From NCBI RefSeq assembly GCF_049243985.1, contig NC_135369.1, forward strand, positions 22,862,765 through 22,926,764: a DNA stretch of 64,000 nt, in the 5' to 3' direction. Made by a program: the position numbers and the translations under genes. This DNA is from Paroedura picta. Its lineage: Eukaryota; Chordata; Lepidosauria; Squamata; Gekkonidae. Below, in pieces: positions 27,979 through 40,806 of the stretch; positions within the stretch are counted from its first letter, which is position 1; each line of letters begins with the position of its first letter. The notes under the pieces were generated by a model that was not told the origin of the DNA, ran no database searches, and saw only the letters and a list, made by a program, of their open reading frames with translations.

Positions 27979-30900
27979 ATGGCGACTTCTCCGGCCGAGC
28001 GTGGCCCTGAGCCGCCGGGCGGGAAGCGTCGACCACACGGGATGCTGAAGCTCTACTACGGGCTCCCGGACCCATCGGGAGAGGCCTTGGGCCCGGCCAG
28101 AGGGGAGCTCGGGGGCCCCACAGACATCAACGGGCCTCACTTCGACCCGGAAGTCTTCCTCACTAAGGTGACGGGTTCAGGGCTCGGCCCTCTGGGGCAG
28201 CCGCCCCTCGGTGAAGCCCCCTGGCTTATAGGGTCGCCTTCCACTGGCAAAGCCTTGGCTATCATTTGCCGATCAGAATTCTGCTACTTGAAGCTGAATG
28301 CCTCTGTGCATGTCTAGAGTGCTCAGATTCCCGCCCCCGTGATCTTAAAAAAAGAAATGTGCTGCTGAGCGTGAGCAGAGTGTCAGTATGGTATAGTAGT
28401 TGGGAACAGTAGGGCTTGGGTATACCTGGGTTCCAAGTTGACAGTTCTGGGTTGGTAAACTGCCGGTGACTTGAGGGTGAAATCTGGGGAGGGGACTCAC
28501 CAAGCCAGTCGTTTTCCACACAGGAACTGATCCCTGTAGTCTAGAGATCATTTGTACTTCTGGGAAATCTCCAGATACAGCCTGGAGGCTGGAAACCTTA
28601 CTGGGTTCAAATGTCAATGTTTGAAGAAATTATTGTTATACAGTTGCTTTAAGTATCATCAAATAGAATAAAAAGCATATGTCAGAGTAGTCAGGGGAAC
28701 TGTGACTCAGTGATAGAGTACTTGCTTGGCATGCAGAATGTCCAAGGTTCAGTCCTTGGCATCTCCAGTTAAAAGAGTAGCAAGTGATGTGAAAGACCTT
28801 TTCCCTAGACCTGGAGAGCCACTGCTACTGAGACTAGACCACACTGACTTTGATGGGACAAGGGTCTGATTCAGTATAAGTTAGCTTTATTTGTTTAGTT
28901 TGTTGTGTGGCCAAAGCACATATGAAATAGTACTGAGAAAGTTCACCAGTCACCTGTCTAACTCTGTACCATCTATTTGGAGAGGCTGCAGGTCTCCAGG
29001 AACATAGGCAAAAGAAAGCGGGCTCATAACCTATTACTTGAGTTCCTTTTCTCCATTGAGCCTGGGGCCTCCTGTTTGGGGAGCGGTTCATGGCTTAGTG
29101 GTAAAGCATCTGTTTGGCATTTAGAGATTCCAGGCTCAATCTCCAGTTAAAATGACCAGGCAACAACTGATTTAAAAGAACTCTGCCCAAGACACTGGGG
29201 AGCAGCTGCTAGTTTGAATTGACAATACTGACTTTGTTCTCATTCAGTATAAGGCAGGTTCATATATACGGCTGTCCAGGAACTCTGGCAAAGGCCTGCA
29301 ATTTGAGATCCTAGGAGCAAAGGCTGTAGGGCCAAATGAGGCCAGTTGCTTACTCCTCTGTTCTGTGTACCAGCTGCGGAAGGAGTGCCCCCTGGCTCAG
29401 TTGATGGACTGTGAGACTGACATGGTAAAGCAGATCCGAGCCCTGGACAGCGATATGCAGACGTTGGTCTATGAGAATTACAACAAGTTCATTTCTGCCA
29501 CAGGTACTAAAGGGACTTGGGCACCTGAGCCCTCCTGCCATGGTGTAGCTTGGGGTGGGGTGGGATGTTGTGCAGCTGCTGCTAGGGTTTAACTTCTTTT
29601 AAAACCCTGGAGATAGATCTTTTTTTCTTCCTCGTCGATCATTGTTTTAGTTCTTACGTTTGCATAAAAAGAGCCCAGTTGGATCAGTTTCAAAGTTCAG
29701 GGTCATACTTTCACCAATGGTCAAACTGGTTCTTGAGAGTCAGCTTAGTGTGGTTAGGAGTAGTGGCCTCTAATATGGAGAACCAAGTTTGATTCCCCAC
29801 TCCTCCAGTTGCAGCCAGTTGGGTGACCTTGGACCAGTCACAGTCCTGTTAGAGCTGTTCTCACAGAACGGAGTTCTCTCAGCCTCACCTACATAACAAG
29901 GTGTCTGTTGTGGGAAGAGGAAGGGAAAGGTGTTTAGAGCAGGTCCTTTGAGCAGTTAAAAGTGGGGTAAGAAACCCAGTTCTTCTTCACAAAAGCCCTC
30001 ACAGAGCCTGAATGCAGCAACTTTACCCCACTGCTTGCCTCTCAGCCACTGGTAGTCTGTGGCATACTGCCCCTGAGCCTGGAGGTTTAGTTTGTATGAT
30101 CAATAGTTATTAGTGCACTTTTCTTCCATTAATTTCTCTGATCTCCCTTTAAAGTCAAGTTAGCCAGTAGCCATTGCCTCATTTTATAACATAGAAACAT
30201 AGAATCATAGAGATGGAAGGGACCTCCTGGGTTATCTAGTCCAACCCCGTGCACTATGTCGGACACCCATAGCCCTATCACTGACAGTGTAACCTGCCAC
30301 CCCCTTGAATCTTCATAGAATTAGCCCCTCTGTCAGATGGCTATCCAACCTCTGTTTAAAAATTTCCAAAGACAGAGAACCCGCCACCTCCCAGGGAAGC
30401 CTGTTCCACTGAGAAACCGCTCTAACTGTGAGGAACTTCTTCCAGATGTTTAGACAGAATTTCTTTTGAATTAATTTCATCCCACTGAATCTGGTCCGTC
30501 CCTCCGGGGCAAGAGAGAACAACAGCACATTAAAAGTTTATAAAGTCCTGTATATCACTGCATTTAGTTTTCTACCAACTTGGGGGAGGGGGGGATAATC
30601 AAGTACAGAAAATCTCATTTTAAAGACAGGGACCAGATGCAGATGGCCAGATGGCCACCTACAGGGAGACCTTCAGCTCTGAAATATGTGCCCTCTGGGA
30701 GCCTGAACCATTCCTGCTTTGTCTGCTATTCAGACACCATCCGAAAGATGAAAAATGACTTCAAGAAGATGGAGGACGAGATGGACTGCTTGGCGGCCAA
30801 CATGGCTGTGATCACCGAGTTCAGTGCCAGTATCAGTAGCACCTTACAGGATCAGCATGAGCAGATCACCAAGTTGTCAGGTAGGAACGTTTTTTCTTTG

Positions 30901-33900
30901 GTGGTCACTGCGGGGGAAGGAGAGCACTAGGTCCTTGGATCTGCTACACGGCCTTGGGGGCGAGGCAGGAGTGCCTAAGACCGTGGAGAGAAGCCTGGGG
31001 AGATCTAGTATGGCAGGAAAAAGCATTGCAAATAGATGTCGATGAGCAGAGGAGCTGTTTAGTGGCAGGGATTTCAAAATGGACTAGAGAACCAAAATTC
31101 CTACAAGCAGAATAAATTATTTGAGTTAGACACAAGGACATATATTCAATCAGTATTCATTTGTTAAATTTTTATTTTAACTTTTTTCCATCATGGCACT
31201 AATCGTTGGGCATATATGTGGGTTTTCAGGAAGGTCTTCTGTTCAAGCATGGACTAGGCGGAGGTGGAAAGACAACACTATTTAAATAGAATTAAAAATC
31301 CACTGTACCATGTCTTCTGAACAGGTTACCTCCTGTGCCTTATCTTTTTAATTCTGAATCTAGAAGGGCATTTACACTACTGCACTATAATGCTCTTCCT
31401 TCAGTGGGGTTAAAGGGGAAATATAATAAGCTTCCACCCCAGGAATGTACCTGTATATGTCAGGTGGTAACACTGAGAACATTAAATATGTGATTTTTGG
31501 TTGGTGTATTGACAACAAATTACATAAGAAAGTGCTTTTTCCCATCTTGATTGACTCAAGGACCAAGACTTGCTAAATTAAAGGATCTCCTTTGGGATAG
31601 AAATAAGAATTTATCCGATATTATTGCCAAATATGCAAGATTTGCAATTAAATGTAGAAGTGCTTGGCTGAGTGTGTATAAGGGTTAAATATTCTGGAAT
31701 CCTTTAATTAATACTGTATTGCTGTATTCTACTATTATTTTGTTCTGGTCACTGACTGCAATAAACGTATCTATCTGTGCTGCAAGCCGTGTATTTATTA
31801 GGACCCTCTGTTCTGAGACACATTTGGTTTTGCCTTTTCTTTGATAGCCACATACAAAATCATTGGCTTGCTGTAAAGCATGACTTGCTGATCTGGAGCC
31901 AGCCTTGGGGACGTGCACTCAGTTGCCCTCCCTTTCTGTTGCTGTGACTTGTGGTTTTTTTGAGGGCCTTGTTCTGGACATAGCAGCTGTTGCAGTGTTC
32001 CTGAGACTGTGCAGACATGAGGTTGACTCAGTATCTTGGCCATTGATAACCTCACTGAGAAGCAGCAGAGGACAGGCAGATGGGGAAAGACAGAGATCAG
32101 GTCCACGTGGCACAATTCACTGGAGGACATTCTCCTACTCAAGCCCCATTGGAGTGAAAGGATGTGCAAGAGATCTGGTACATTTCCCTGTTCATGAGAA
32201 ATCATTTGTTACTGAAAGGCAGGAGAAAATCCTCATCATGGGCTGACTTTGGATGTGCTCTGATCTGAGTGCCCTCCTCTCTTCTCCCTCCAGGTGTGCA
32301 CGCACTCCTGCGCAAGCTGCAGTTCCTTTTCGAGCTGCCTGCCCGCCTGACTAAGTGTGTGGAGCTTGAAGCCTACGCGCAGGCTGTCCGCTACTACAGC
32401 AAAGCTCGCTCCATCCTCCACCAGTACCAGCACATGCCCTCCTTCCAAGGCATCCAGGATGACTGCCAGAAGATCATGGCTGACCTCGCTCAGAAGCTGC
32501 GGGAGAAGTTCAGGTAGGCAGTGACAATGGACAGTAGGCGACCAGCTCCTGTTTGCAGGAAGCCCATGTGGCCAACACAGTCAGGGCTGTGCTTGAGGGT
32601 ATGGTAGTTTAGAATGATTGCGTCTCTGAGCAAGAAGAGTCAGCTGAACAGTATGTAACTTCTGCAAGTATGTTTATTTCTGGAGTAAACTGAGGAGGCA
32701 GAGCCCAAATGACCTCTATGTTCAGAAGTGAGCATGTGACTAGATGGCTCTCATTGGAGAGACCAACGAGGAAGGATCACTGCTGTCATGCCCTACTTGA
32801 GGAATCATCTGCCAGGATTTGATGGAGTTAGGTACCTGGACACCTACTCCAAAGGAATCTTGGGAATTTGAGTATGGTCAGAATCTCTTACAGCAGGGGT
32901 AGTCAACCTCTGGTCCTCCAGATGTTCATGGACGACAATTCTCATGAGCCCCTGCCAGCAAATGTCAGGTTGACTATCCCTGCCTTACAGAACTGCTGTT
33001 CCCAGGGTTTGCGGGGTGGGGTGGGGAGGATTACTACTAAATCCACAGTAGCAGAGATAGGCCCTAAGAGTCTGTCCTTTCTTTGCAGGGATGGGGGCTC
33101 CGGTGCCAAGGACTTAGCTGAGTGCGTGGAGCTTCTGTTGCAACTGGGTGAGCCAGCTGAGGAGCTATGCGATGAATTCCTCTCTCATGCCCGCTCTCGT
33201 CTGGAGGCTGAACTTCAGGCCCTGGAGGCTGAGCTGGGGGAGGGGCAGCCCCAAAGGATCTCCAGTCCAGCCACTGACATCCTTGAATTCACTGACCGCG
33301 GCTGCAACAGCTTTGTCAGCAACATGTGCTTGGTGATCGCCTCGTACCAGGAGCTGTTTGTCAACCGGGAGGGCGCTGAAGGGATTGGCCGCATGGCCCA
33401 CGACAAGCTGGTGGCCTTTGTGGATGGCCTGATGGAGCGCTACTTTGCCCTGGTGGAGCGGCGCATCCAGCTGGAGAGGGGCGTGGGGGACAACTCGCTG
33501 CTCGTGCGGGCCCTGGACCGCTTCCACCGGCGCCTGCAGGCCTTGGCCAAGCTCTTGCCGGCTTCTCAGGCAGCGGCCGAAGGCACAGAGATTGTGGTGC
33601 GCGCAGCCAAGGAGCGCATCCGCCAGTACCTCCAGGCCCTGCAGAGCTTCTACGTGGACTGCCTGACAGACGTGCGCCAGTCCCTGGCAGCCCCCCGTCT
33701 CATGGGCAAGGACAGCCCCAACCTGGGGGAACTCCTGAGCACCATCTCGGCTTCCATCCTGAACCAGATTAAGTCAGTGCTCACCTACGTTCACCTCTTC
33801 ACCGCCAAGGACATCACTTTCTCCAATAAGCCTTATTTCAAGGTAGAATCATTTTAAGTGTTGTAGTGGGCATAGTTTTGCGGTGGCCCAGAGAAACCCA

Positions 33901-36900
33901 AGACAGGTAATCAAAATATAAAAATATCCATAGGCATGTATTGCAAATGCTTGCTCTGCCAGCTTCTTTTTGACTCTTACCAAATAGAAAAGGGCATTCT
34001 CCGGTAAGTGCTGGTCCTTTTAGGGGAGGGGGCCAGGGCTCAGTGAGAAAACCCCATTGGGCAGCAACTGTCTCAGGATAGCAGCTTTCAGGCTTTCTGT
34101 GTTCACTAACTGGCCTTTCCTTCTTCATGCAACCCAGGGGGAATTCTGCAGCCAAGGGGTCCGCGAAGGCCTCATTGTCAGTTTCATCAAGTCGATCTGC
34201 CAGACAGCCCGGCAGTTCTGTGAGAGCACGGGGGACAAGGGCGGGTCTACGCCCCCTGCACTGCTGCTGCTTCTCTCGCGCCTCTGCCTGGACTATGAGA
34301 CCTCCACCATCAGCTACATCCTCACACTGACCGACGAGCAATTCTTAGTGCAGGTATTTCCCTTCCTACGTATCCACCAGATTTGTATGCCACTTTTCAG
34401 GTTTTCAAATGAACTGGGGAGCGGGGGTGCAGTTGTGGGATAAGTTGTCACAGAACACGGAGGGTGTAACTCATAAATCATCCTGCATTAAGGAAGGCTT
34501 TTTAAAAATTTCGGTTCTTCCTTTGGGACTGTGACTAATCTGTGCCAAGATCCCACAGGTATGTGGGTTGCAAATGTCAGCTTATAAATGTTTCTAGTCC
34601 TCATGGACTGTAAAATTCTGCCTGCAAAGAGGTTAGGTAATGCATGGTAAACTCTGAGAAGCATTGTGTTGCACGAGATTTCCTGTGCTTGGGAGTGAGA
34701 TTTCAGGGCCACGTTTTAGCTCCTTGCAGTTTGCCATTAGCGGAAGGATAATTAATTATGCAAGGCTGTTGAATTGCAGAATAGAATATTCCGAACTATG
34801 CACATTTGCTCTTTTTTTTAACAGTCTTATACTGCCAACTGTTTATGCCAGCAGCTAGTTCAGTCGGCATTCCCAATAATAATTCCAGCTTTGACCTACA
34901 AAAAGATGGTCTGGTGTTCTGTTACAGACAGCACCAAAAATTGTAGCACGTTCTCCTCAGGAGGTTTGCTTGGCTCCTTCTCCAGTAGCCACACTTAGGA
35001 GGTTAACATTTTACTGGCCAAGATTAAAAATTTGATTTTTTTTTGTTTGCTACTTAGTTATTTTTACATTCTGATTTGTGAGGCTTTATAATTGTATGGT
35101 TCCAGAGAATTTGAAAGTTTTTTTGTGAACTGTTTGCTGGGTCAAAAAAGTGGGGTTAATGGTTTTATACAGATAAAATCAAGCCAGCAAGTTGCTAGCA
35201 CATGTAATCCTTCCTTAACTCTCGGGTCTTCTCAGCCAGTAGAAATGGTGAGAGGAATCCCTTTTATTCTTCACACCAAGATTTTGAAGGCCTGGCTATT
35301 CTGGAGCAGAGCATGGCTGGAAATGGAGGTTGTAGCACACCAGAGGCTCATGGGGGAACTGGTCCAAATCATTGTTAGGGGAACTGATTCCAGTTCAAGA
35401 TTTAGGTGATCTTAGATCTAGGAGAATAAGCAGTATTAGTAATGGGAATTTAGTAGATGAGAAGCCACGAAGAGAAGAAGACAGTTGCTCCATAGGACCA
35501 GGCAAAGGCAAACCAGCTCTGAACACCTTTTACCTTGACTACCCCATAAAGTGACAAGACCTGAGGTTCTCCTGACCCTCTCAGGCCTTGCTTGTGCTGA
35601 TTTGATTCCCCTATTCCTTTTCTGGAACCCGGAGATAATGGACCAAGCCTGGGTTTGCTCACACAGTAGCCCAAACAACAAGTTTTATTAAAAGAGACTA
35701 GGGGCCAAGCCTATTGCATTCAGGATCACTATGGACGCTAGATTAGGGGGCTGGGGTGGAAGAACTCTGTGAACGGCCTCCCCCTCCCCCCAGGACCTGG
35801 AAAGGCTGCAAGCAGCTGTTAGGGAATTCACCAGCAGGGGCAGCTCTCACACAGCAGGGATCTGCAGCCTCCAGGACTCAGAGGGAAGTGGAAGGAGGAG
35901 GGGGGTGGTCAGGAGTGGGGGACAGAAGGTGATTGGCTGGCCACTGGACAGACAGGCAAGCCGGTTGGAGAAAGAGGCACTTGGGTGGGACAGCCACCCT
36001 GAGTGGGTGTTAAGTGCTGAGGCACTTACGCCATGTGACACACTCCTCCTCCAAGGCCTTACCAGAAATATGTAGTGGAACAGATTAGAAAACAGTTCCA
36101 TTTTATAAGCCTGGAAAGTAAGTTGGTGCTTTTAAATAACAAATCTGGCTTTCTACATCCACTCACGTACTCGGAGACATGATCCCCCCATGCTTCTCCA
36201 AAAAGATCAGTGTAATTCAGGGGTAGTCAAACTGCAGCCCTCCATTCGCTGGCAGGGGCTCCTGGGAATTGTAGTCCACGGGCATCTGGAGGGCCGCAGT
36301 TTGACTAACCCTGGTGTAATTGAACTAGCATTCCTGAATTAGACAACAAAAAGTCTAAAGCACGGTGTTCTGTAAGCAGCACAGAAGGTGTTACAAGGCA
36401 TACAACATCGCAATAAAACATGTGTGTTTTTCATTACTGACGGGGGGGTCATTTTGGTGCTTCTCCATTGCCCTCCCCAGGACCACTCCCCAGTGACCCC
36501 CGTGACGGGGCTGTGTGCTGAAGCCCGTGAAGCTGCCCAGAAGCTGCTGAACCATTACGTCAAGGTGCAAGGCCTGATCATCTCTCAGATGCTGCGCAAG
36601 AGCGTGGAGACCCGCGACTGGATCACAACCATCGAGCCGCGCAACGTCCGTGCTGTCATGAAGCGTGTGGTTGAGGATGCCACTTCCATCGATGTGCAGG
36701 TGAAGGGAGTCTTTGTTCACTGGCGAAGCAGTGACATATCTCTTTATTTTACTTATTTATTGTATTTATATTTTTATTATTCTGCCCTTTCCCAAAGAGA
36801 ACTGTTGTTGTAAGTAGTCGTGTGCCAGTTTTCCTCTTTTGAAATCTTTGATGTGTCTTTCAAGTGAGCATGGAATTGGGGTCCCTGTGGGTGGGCAGGT

Positions 36901-38285
36901 AATTGTGAGTTCCTGCATTGTGCAGGGGGTTGGACTAGATGACCCTGGAGGTCCCATCCAACTCTATGATTCTATGGTTCTAACCCATAAAGATCTCATA
37001 CCAGTCAAAGCGATATGTCCCGGTGGTTTGAAGGAGAGGTGAAAAGGGCAATTACGTCAGAACCAAAGCAAAGCAAAAGGCACACGGGAAGCAATGAAAT
37101 GCTCCTCTCATAAGATTAGGTATCTTTCTGTGTGCAAAAATACATCTTGGTTGTCTACAGCATGTGTACCATGTCTGTAAAAGCATTTCACTCATTTAAA
37201 AAAAAAACATAGGTGTTTTTTCCCCCAGTACTCCCCATAATTTCCAATTTTTGCATGGGAAAATTTCCCCCCAGGCTTCCATGTCTCTACTTTGAGCTTG
37301 TGCAAAGTTACCACAAGGGCACACCCTTGCCTATGGGTAGCCAGAGCCAGTCTCTGGGATCAGGAAGCCATGCTTCCAGGAAGCCTCAAGACCCGGCAGG
37401 GGTGGTTTCAGAGGCCTGATACAACCTGAGACCTCCATGTTATTGAGTCCCTTCTCCCATCTCCCCAATGCTGCCTCCCACTGCAGGTCGGGCTTCTGTA
37501 TGAGGAAGGTGTGCGTAAAGCCCAGAGCAGCGATTCCAGCAAAAGGACCTTTTCAGTGTACAGCAGCTCCCGGCAACAGAGTCGCTACGCACCCAGTTAT
37601 ACGCCCAGGTGAGTGGGGCAGGTGGGAGTTGTCTGACCTTCCTTGTATGTGTTGGATGCTGTCAGCTCAGATTGGGCCTGCAGCTACTGGGTCTTCCTCC
37701 CCAGATCTACCTTCATTTCCGGCCATTTTACCTGATTTAGATTAATCCAAAAACACTGTGAAAGAAGACACCAGAGTTTTCTTTTAAATAGAGAGTATGT
37801 TTGTTTGCCTGCCTTGATATGCTTGCCAAAAGTGCTTCTGCTTGGTCACCTGAAGGGGGTCCTTTGCTCTTCCCAGGCAACCAGGTGGATGGCTATTAGT
37901 TAAACTAATTCTTTCTATTCTCTTCCCCAAGTGCCCCCATGGATACCAACCTGCTTAGTAATATCCAGAAGCTGTTCTCCGAACGCATCGATATCTTCAG
38001 CCCTGTGGAGTTCAACAAGGTGAGGATGCTGACCAGGCACATCTGCCTTGAGTTCAATGTATTCTTAGGTTGTACAATTCGGGAACGTTAATGATGGGCC
38101 GTCTCTGCAGGGGCATGAAGAGTTATCTGTTAGGGAGGAAGGAGCAGGGCCAGCCGTACCTGAAGCCAACTGATGTTGGTGTGTCCTTGAAGGATGGCAG
38201 ATTTATTTATTTATGGGCTTCAAATAAGCCCCTCCTTTATCCCCAGTGGGGATCCAGAGCAGATAACGTCATTCTCCTCCCATCC

Positions 38286-38383
<98 letters not shown>

Positions 38384-39390
38384 CCCACCACTGTCGGCAA
38401 AGTCGTCTTGCAGTGAGTTATATAATGATAAAACCTCATATATGTAAGATTAAAAATTAAAATCTTGCTCAACTCCCCCCCCCCCCCCAGGCAGGAATAA
38501 CCCAGTGGGAAACAAGATCCTACCCCCACCCCCAAGTTCAGACAGCCCCTGCTCTGTGCCTCCCTCAACCTTTGTGAGAGAGGCTAGGCAGAGAGAGAGA
38601 GCGTGCAATTGGCCCAAGGTTCCCCAATGTGCTTCCATATCAGAGTGGGGATAAACAATGTAGCACCTGAAAGACTAGCAGATTGTGGCATCAGTTTTCA
38701 TGGGTCATCTTCATCAGTTGCAGAAATGACATTGTCAGTTGGCAGGAATACAGGCATTCAGTGCAATTTTAAGGACACTTTTGTGGAAGTAATTTTGTCA
38801 CACTACCAGGCAGAGCACTCTGTCTGCTCTTGTCCTGAGCCACACCCGAGCCCTCCCTGCTCTCTCCCTGAGGCAGAACTGAATGGCTGCCCCAGCATTC
38901 CATCCTCAGTCTCCAAGGCGGGCCAGTCTTCTGTCCATCACAGTAATCACCACTGAACACTCGAGTAGGAGCCTGAATAGGTCTTCTTAGGATTGCTCTC
39001 CTGGCCAACAGCAGCAGTGGCACTCAACCTTTCCAGATTCAGCCTCCATGTTCAAGGGCAGGCAGCAGCATGAGCTGCAAGGGTGCAGCAGAAAGTACAT
39101 TTCACCTCTGCTGTCTGTCCTTCACCCAGGTCTCTGTGCTGACCGGGATCATCAAGATCAGCCTGAAGACGTTTCTGGAGTGTGTCCGTTTGCGCACTTT
39201 TGGTCGTTTCGGCCTGCAGCAGATCCAAGTGGACTGTTATTACCTGCAGCTTTACCTGTGGCGTTTTGTTTCCGATGAGAACCTGGTGCATTTCTTGCTG
39301 GACGAGATTGTAGGCAGCACAGCCCACCGCTGTCTTGACCCTGTGCCCATGGAACAGAGTGTGATCGAGGTCATCTGTGAGCGTGGATAG
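27979..39390 (+). CDS. VPS51: VPS51 subunit of GARP and EARP tethering complexes (10 exons)
   Basis: Exons: 27979-28167, 29374-29503, 30734-30880, 32294-32513, 33089-33842, 34138-34353, 36481-36699, 37487-37608, 37932-38019, 39130-39390; phases agree, 781 aa (human 782). VPS51 joins VPS52 and VPS53 with VPS54 (GARP) or VPS50 (EARP) to tether endosome-derived vesicles at the trans-Golgi network or recycling endosomes. The match to the mammalian protein is strong: [10 protein letters not shown] near the N-terminus, FDPEVFL, the Vps51/Vps67 region in exons 2-4 ([36 protein letters not shown]), [89 protein letters not shown] and the C-terminal VICERG. The first 20 residues are variable and Pro/Gly-rich. 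Introns carry SINE, CR1, hAT and ATT repeats. Confidence 0.96.
28690..28885 (+). mobile_element. tRNA-like SINE (family B)
   Basis: Head GTGACTCAGTGATAGAGTAC and CAAGGTTCAGTCCTTGGCA; body ends GATTCAGTATAAG. Two more copies lie at 29083 and 55150. Confidence 0.6.
29083..29268 (+). mobile_element. tRNA-like SINE (family B)
   Basis: Head CATGGCTTAGTGGTAAAGCA and CCAGGCTCAATCTCC, end CATTCAGTATAAGGCAG. It stops about 100 bp before VPS51 exon 2. Confidence 0.6.
29735..29985 (+). mobile_element. tRNA-derived SINE (family A), diverged
   Basis: Carries GTGTGGTTAGGAGTAGTGGC, GTTTGATTCCCCACTCCTCC, GTGTCTGTTGTGGGAAGAGG and a short TTCTTC tail. It lies in VPS51 intron 2. Confidence 0.7.
30188..30530 (-). 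mobile_element. CR1 LINE 3' end, antisense
   Basis: The plus strand reads ATAGAGATGGAAGGGACCTC, CCTGCCACCCCCTTGAATC, CCACCTCCCAGGGAAGCCTG and TTCATCCCACTGAATCTGG. This is about 340 bp of the CR1 end in VPS51 intron 2. Confidence 0.85.
32894..32982 (+). mobile_element. hAT-type MITE, 89 bp, with target duplication
   Basis: Starts CAGGGGTAGTCAACCTCTGG and ends GGTTGACTATCCCTG. It is flanked by TCTTACAG (32886-32893) and CCTTACAG (32983-32990), an 8-bp duplication with one difference. It is almost a single palindrome, in VPS51 intron 4. Confidence 0.85.
35696..36052 (+). mobile_element. Member of GC-rich hairpin-headed repeat family
   Basis: Starts with GGCCAAGCCTATTGCATTCA ... ATGGACGCTAG, matching the AAGCCCGTTG/CAACGGACACTAG heads at 45070 and 46574. 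It continues as GC-rich non-coding sequence with a GATTGGCTGGCC word. In VPS51 intron 6. Confidence 0.4.
36218..36313 (+). mobile_element. hAT-type MITE, 96 bp, perfect target duplication
   Basis: Starts CAGGGGTAGTCAAACTGCAG and ends GCAGTTTGACTAACCCTG. The perfect 8-bp duplication GTGTAATT is at 36210-36217 and 36314-36321. In VPS51 intron 6. Confidence 0.92.
36868..36985 (+). mobile_element. CR1 LINE 3' end
   Basis: Reads GCAGGGGGTTGGACTAGATG, GGTCCCATCCAACTCTATGA and TTCTATGGTTC, the terminal CR1 sequence, in VPS51 intron 7. Confidence 0.85.
38287..38382. repeat. (ATT)n microsatellite, about 96 bp
   Basis: About 32 uninterrupted TTA/ATT units in VPS51 intron 9. It makes long artificial poly-Tyr, poly-Ile or poly-Asn frames. 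Confidence 0.97.
38655..38735 (-). mobile_element. Penelope-like end fragment with hammerhead-like core
   Basis: The plus strand reads GTAGCACCTGAAAGACTAGC and TCATCTTCATCAGTTGCAG. On the minus strand CTGATGA (38717-38711) is followed 11 bases on by GAAAAC (38699-38694). It is a single-arm relative of the elements at 27365 and 41669. In VPS51 intron 9. Confidence 0.45.
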
Positions 39391-39618
39391 CGTGGGTACC
39401 AGTTGGGCATGCATGTGCACGTACTCTTGGGTATGCACAGGAGAAGGGGGGGGAATGCCTCGAAAGCCTTCTGCAGGTGCGAATCTCACTTCCAGACTTC
39501 ATAACCTGGAACTCAAGTGTGGCAAGAGAAGCGACAGTCCTTTCCTGTCTTCGGTATTCAGCACACGCCACCCACACATGTCATTCCACTGCAACGAGGC
39601 ATCTTGAACACTGGATGA

Positions 39619-39624
39619 AATAAA
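39619..39624 (+). terminator. VPS51 polyadenylation signal
   Basis: AATAAA about 230 bp beyond the VPS51 stop, the first canonical signal downstream. Confidence 0.7.
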
Positions 39625-39629
39625 ACCAT

Positions 39630-40510
39630 GTCAGTTAAAAACACTTGCGTAGGTTTTGGGTTTTCTTTGGTTGCAGTGTTTCTTCTGCTGTGACTCAGCT
39701 GTTCAGATGGCTTTATAATAGGGCTACCAAGCCCCCAGGGGAGGCAAGGGATTCCTAGGTCTAATGCTCGCCACTGCTCCAAGTGGCAATAGGAGAACTT
39801 TTTTAAATGTGGCCTTGTTTACTTACCAGAAGTTCTTGATAGGAAATACCAAAGGTAGCTCTGTGGTTTTGCCATAGAGCTTTTAAGGCAATTCCTAGAG
39901 CTACCTTTGTAACTTCCTGTAAAGAATTTCTAATAAGTGCATGCAATTTTTTCACCTACGATGTTGTGCCTCCTCCCCCACACAACCTTATTTTATAATT
40001 GTGAGGATGTTATGTGGGGAGAAGGAAATTGCTGGGCTAAAGACAAGGTTTGCATCTGTCTGGAAAGTGCCGCTAATTCCATTTCCCTGGTAAGTACATC
40101 TGCATGATACATTTGTATCTTACATTACATTTTTTTAGAAGTTTAGTTAAAATGTTACAAAAAATCTTGTGAAACCTTCAAAAATGTAGTTTTTGAACCA
40201 TAGCTTAAAAAATAAACAAACTGCCAAGCATCTCCAGAGGAACTGCTTTATGCGTTCCGCCTTCAGAAATGGGCCTTCTTGGTGGTGGCACCTTAGCTTT
40301 GGCATTCCATCCCCATCATGATTTAATTAGCATCAAGCTTTTAAAGCTTTCAACAGCAGATTAAAAATGCTCTGATTGAGCACTGCTCCCAACCTGATTG
40401 CTGATTGCATTATTTATGTCCTTTTTTTGCCTACATTTTACTTGAAGGGTTGTGTTGGGTTTGTTTGTTTGTTTGCAACTACTTAGATCTAATATTACCA
40501 GGTGTGGTCC
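39630..40510. other. Intergenic stretch after VPS51, nothing recognised
   Basis: A/T-rich sequence with short repeats such as CTACCTTTGTAACTTCC/GGTAGCTCTGTGG. No exon, open frame of interest or element with clear ends is seen. Confidence 0.5.
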
Positions 40511-40512
40511 AA

Positions 40513-40806
40513 AGAAGAAGAAGAAGAAGAAGAAGAAGAGTTGGTTATTATATGCCGCTTTTCCTTACCCGAAGGAGGCTCAAAGCGGCTTACAATCACC
40601 TTCCCTTTCCTCTCTCCACAACAGACACCCTGTGAGGGAGGTGAGGCTGAGAGAGCCCTGATGTTCCTGCTTGGTCAGAACAGCTTTATCAGTGCCGTGG
40701 GGAGCCCAAGGTCACCCAGCTGGCTGCATGTGGGGGAGCGCAGAATCGAACCCGGCATGCCAGATTAGAAGTCCGCGCTCCTAACCACTACACCCAGCTG
40801 GCTCTC
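40513..40806 (-). mobile_element. tRNA-derived SINE with CTT tail (family A)
   Basis: A near-complete antisense copy. The (GAA)n at 40515 is the tail; GAATCGAACCCGGCATGCC is the B box in reverse, and CTCCTAACCACTACACC the A box in reverse. Confidence 0.85.

Noticed and set aside
33165-33527. Minus-strand 120-codon frame
   Set aside because: Antisense shadow of the long VPS51 exon 5.
38070-38568. Open frames of long poly-Tyr, poly-Ile and poly-Asn
   Set aside because: They are translations of the ATT microsatellite in VPS51 intron 9.
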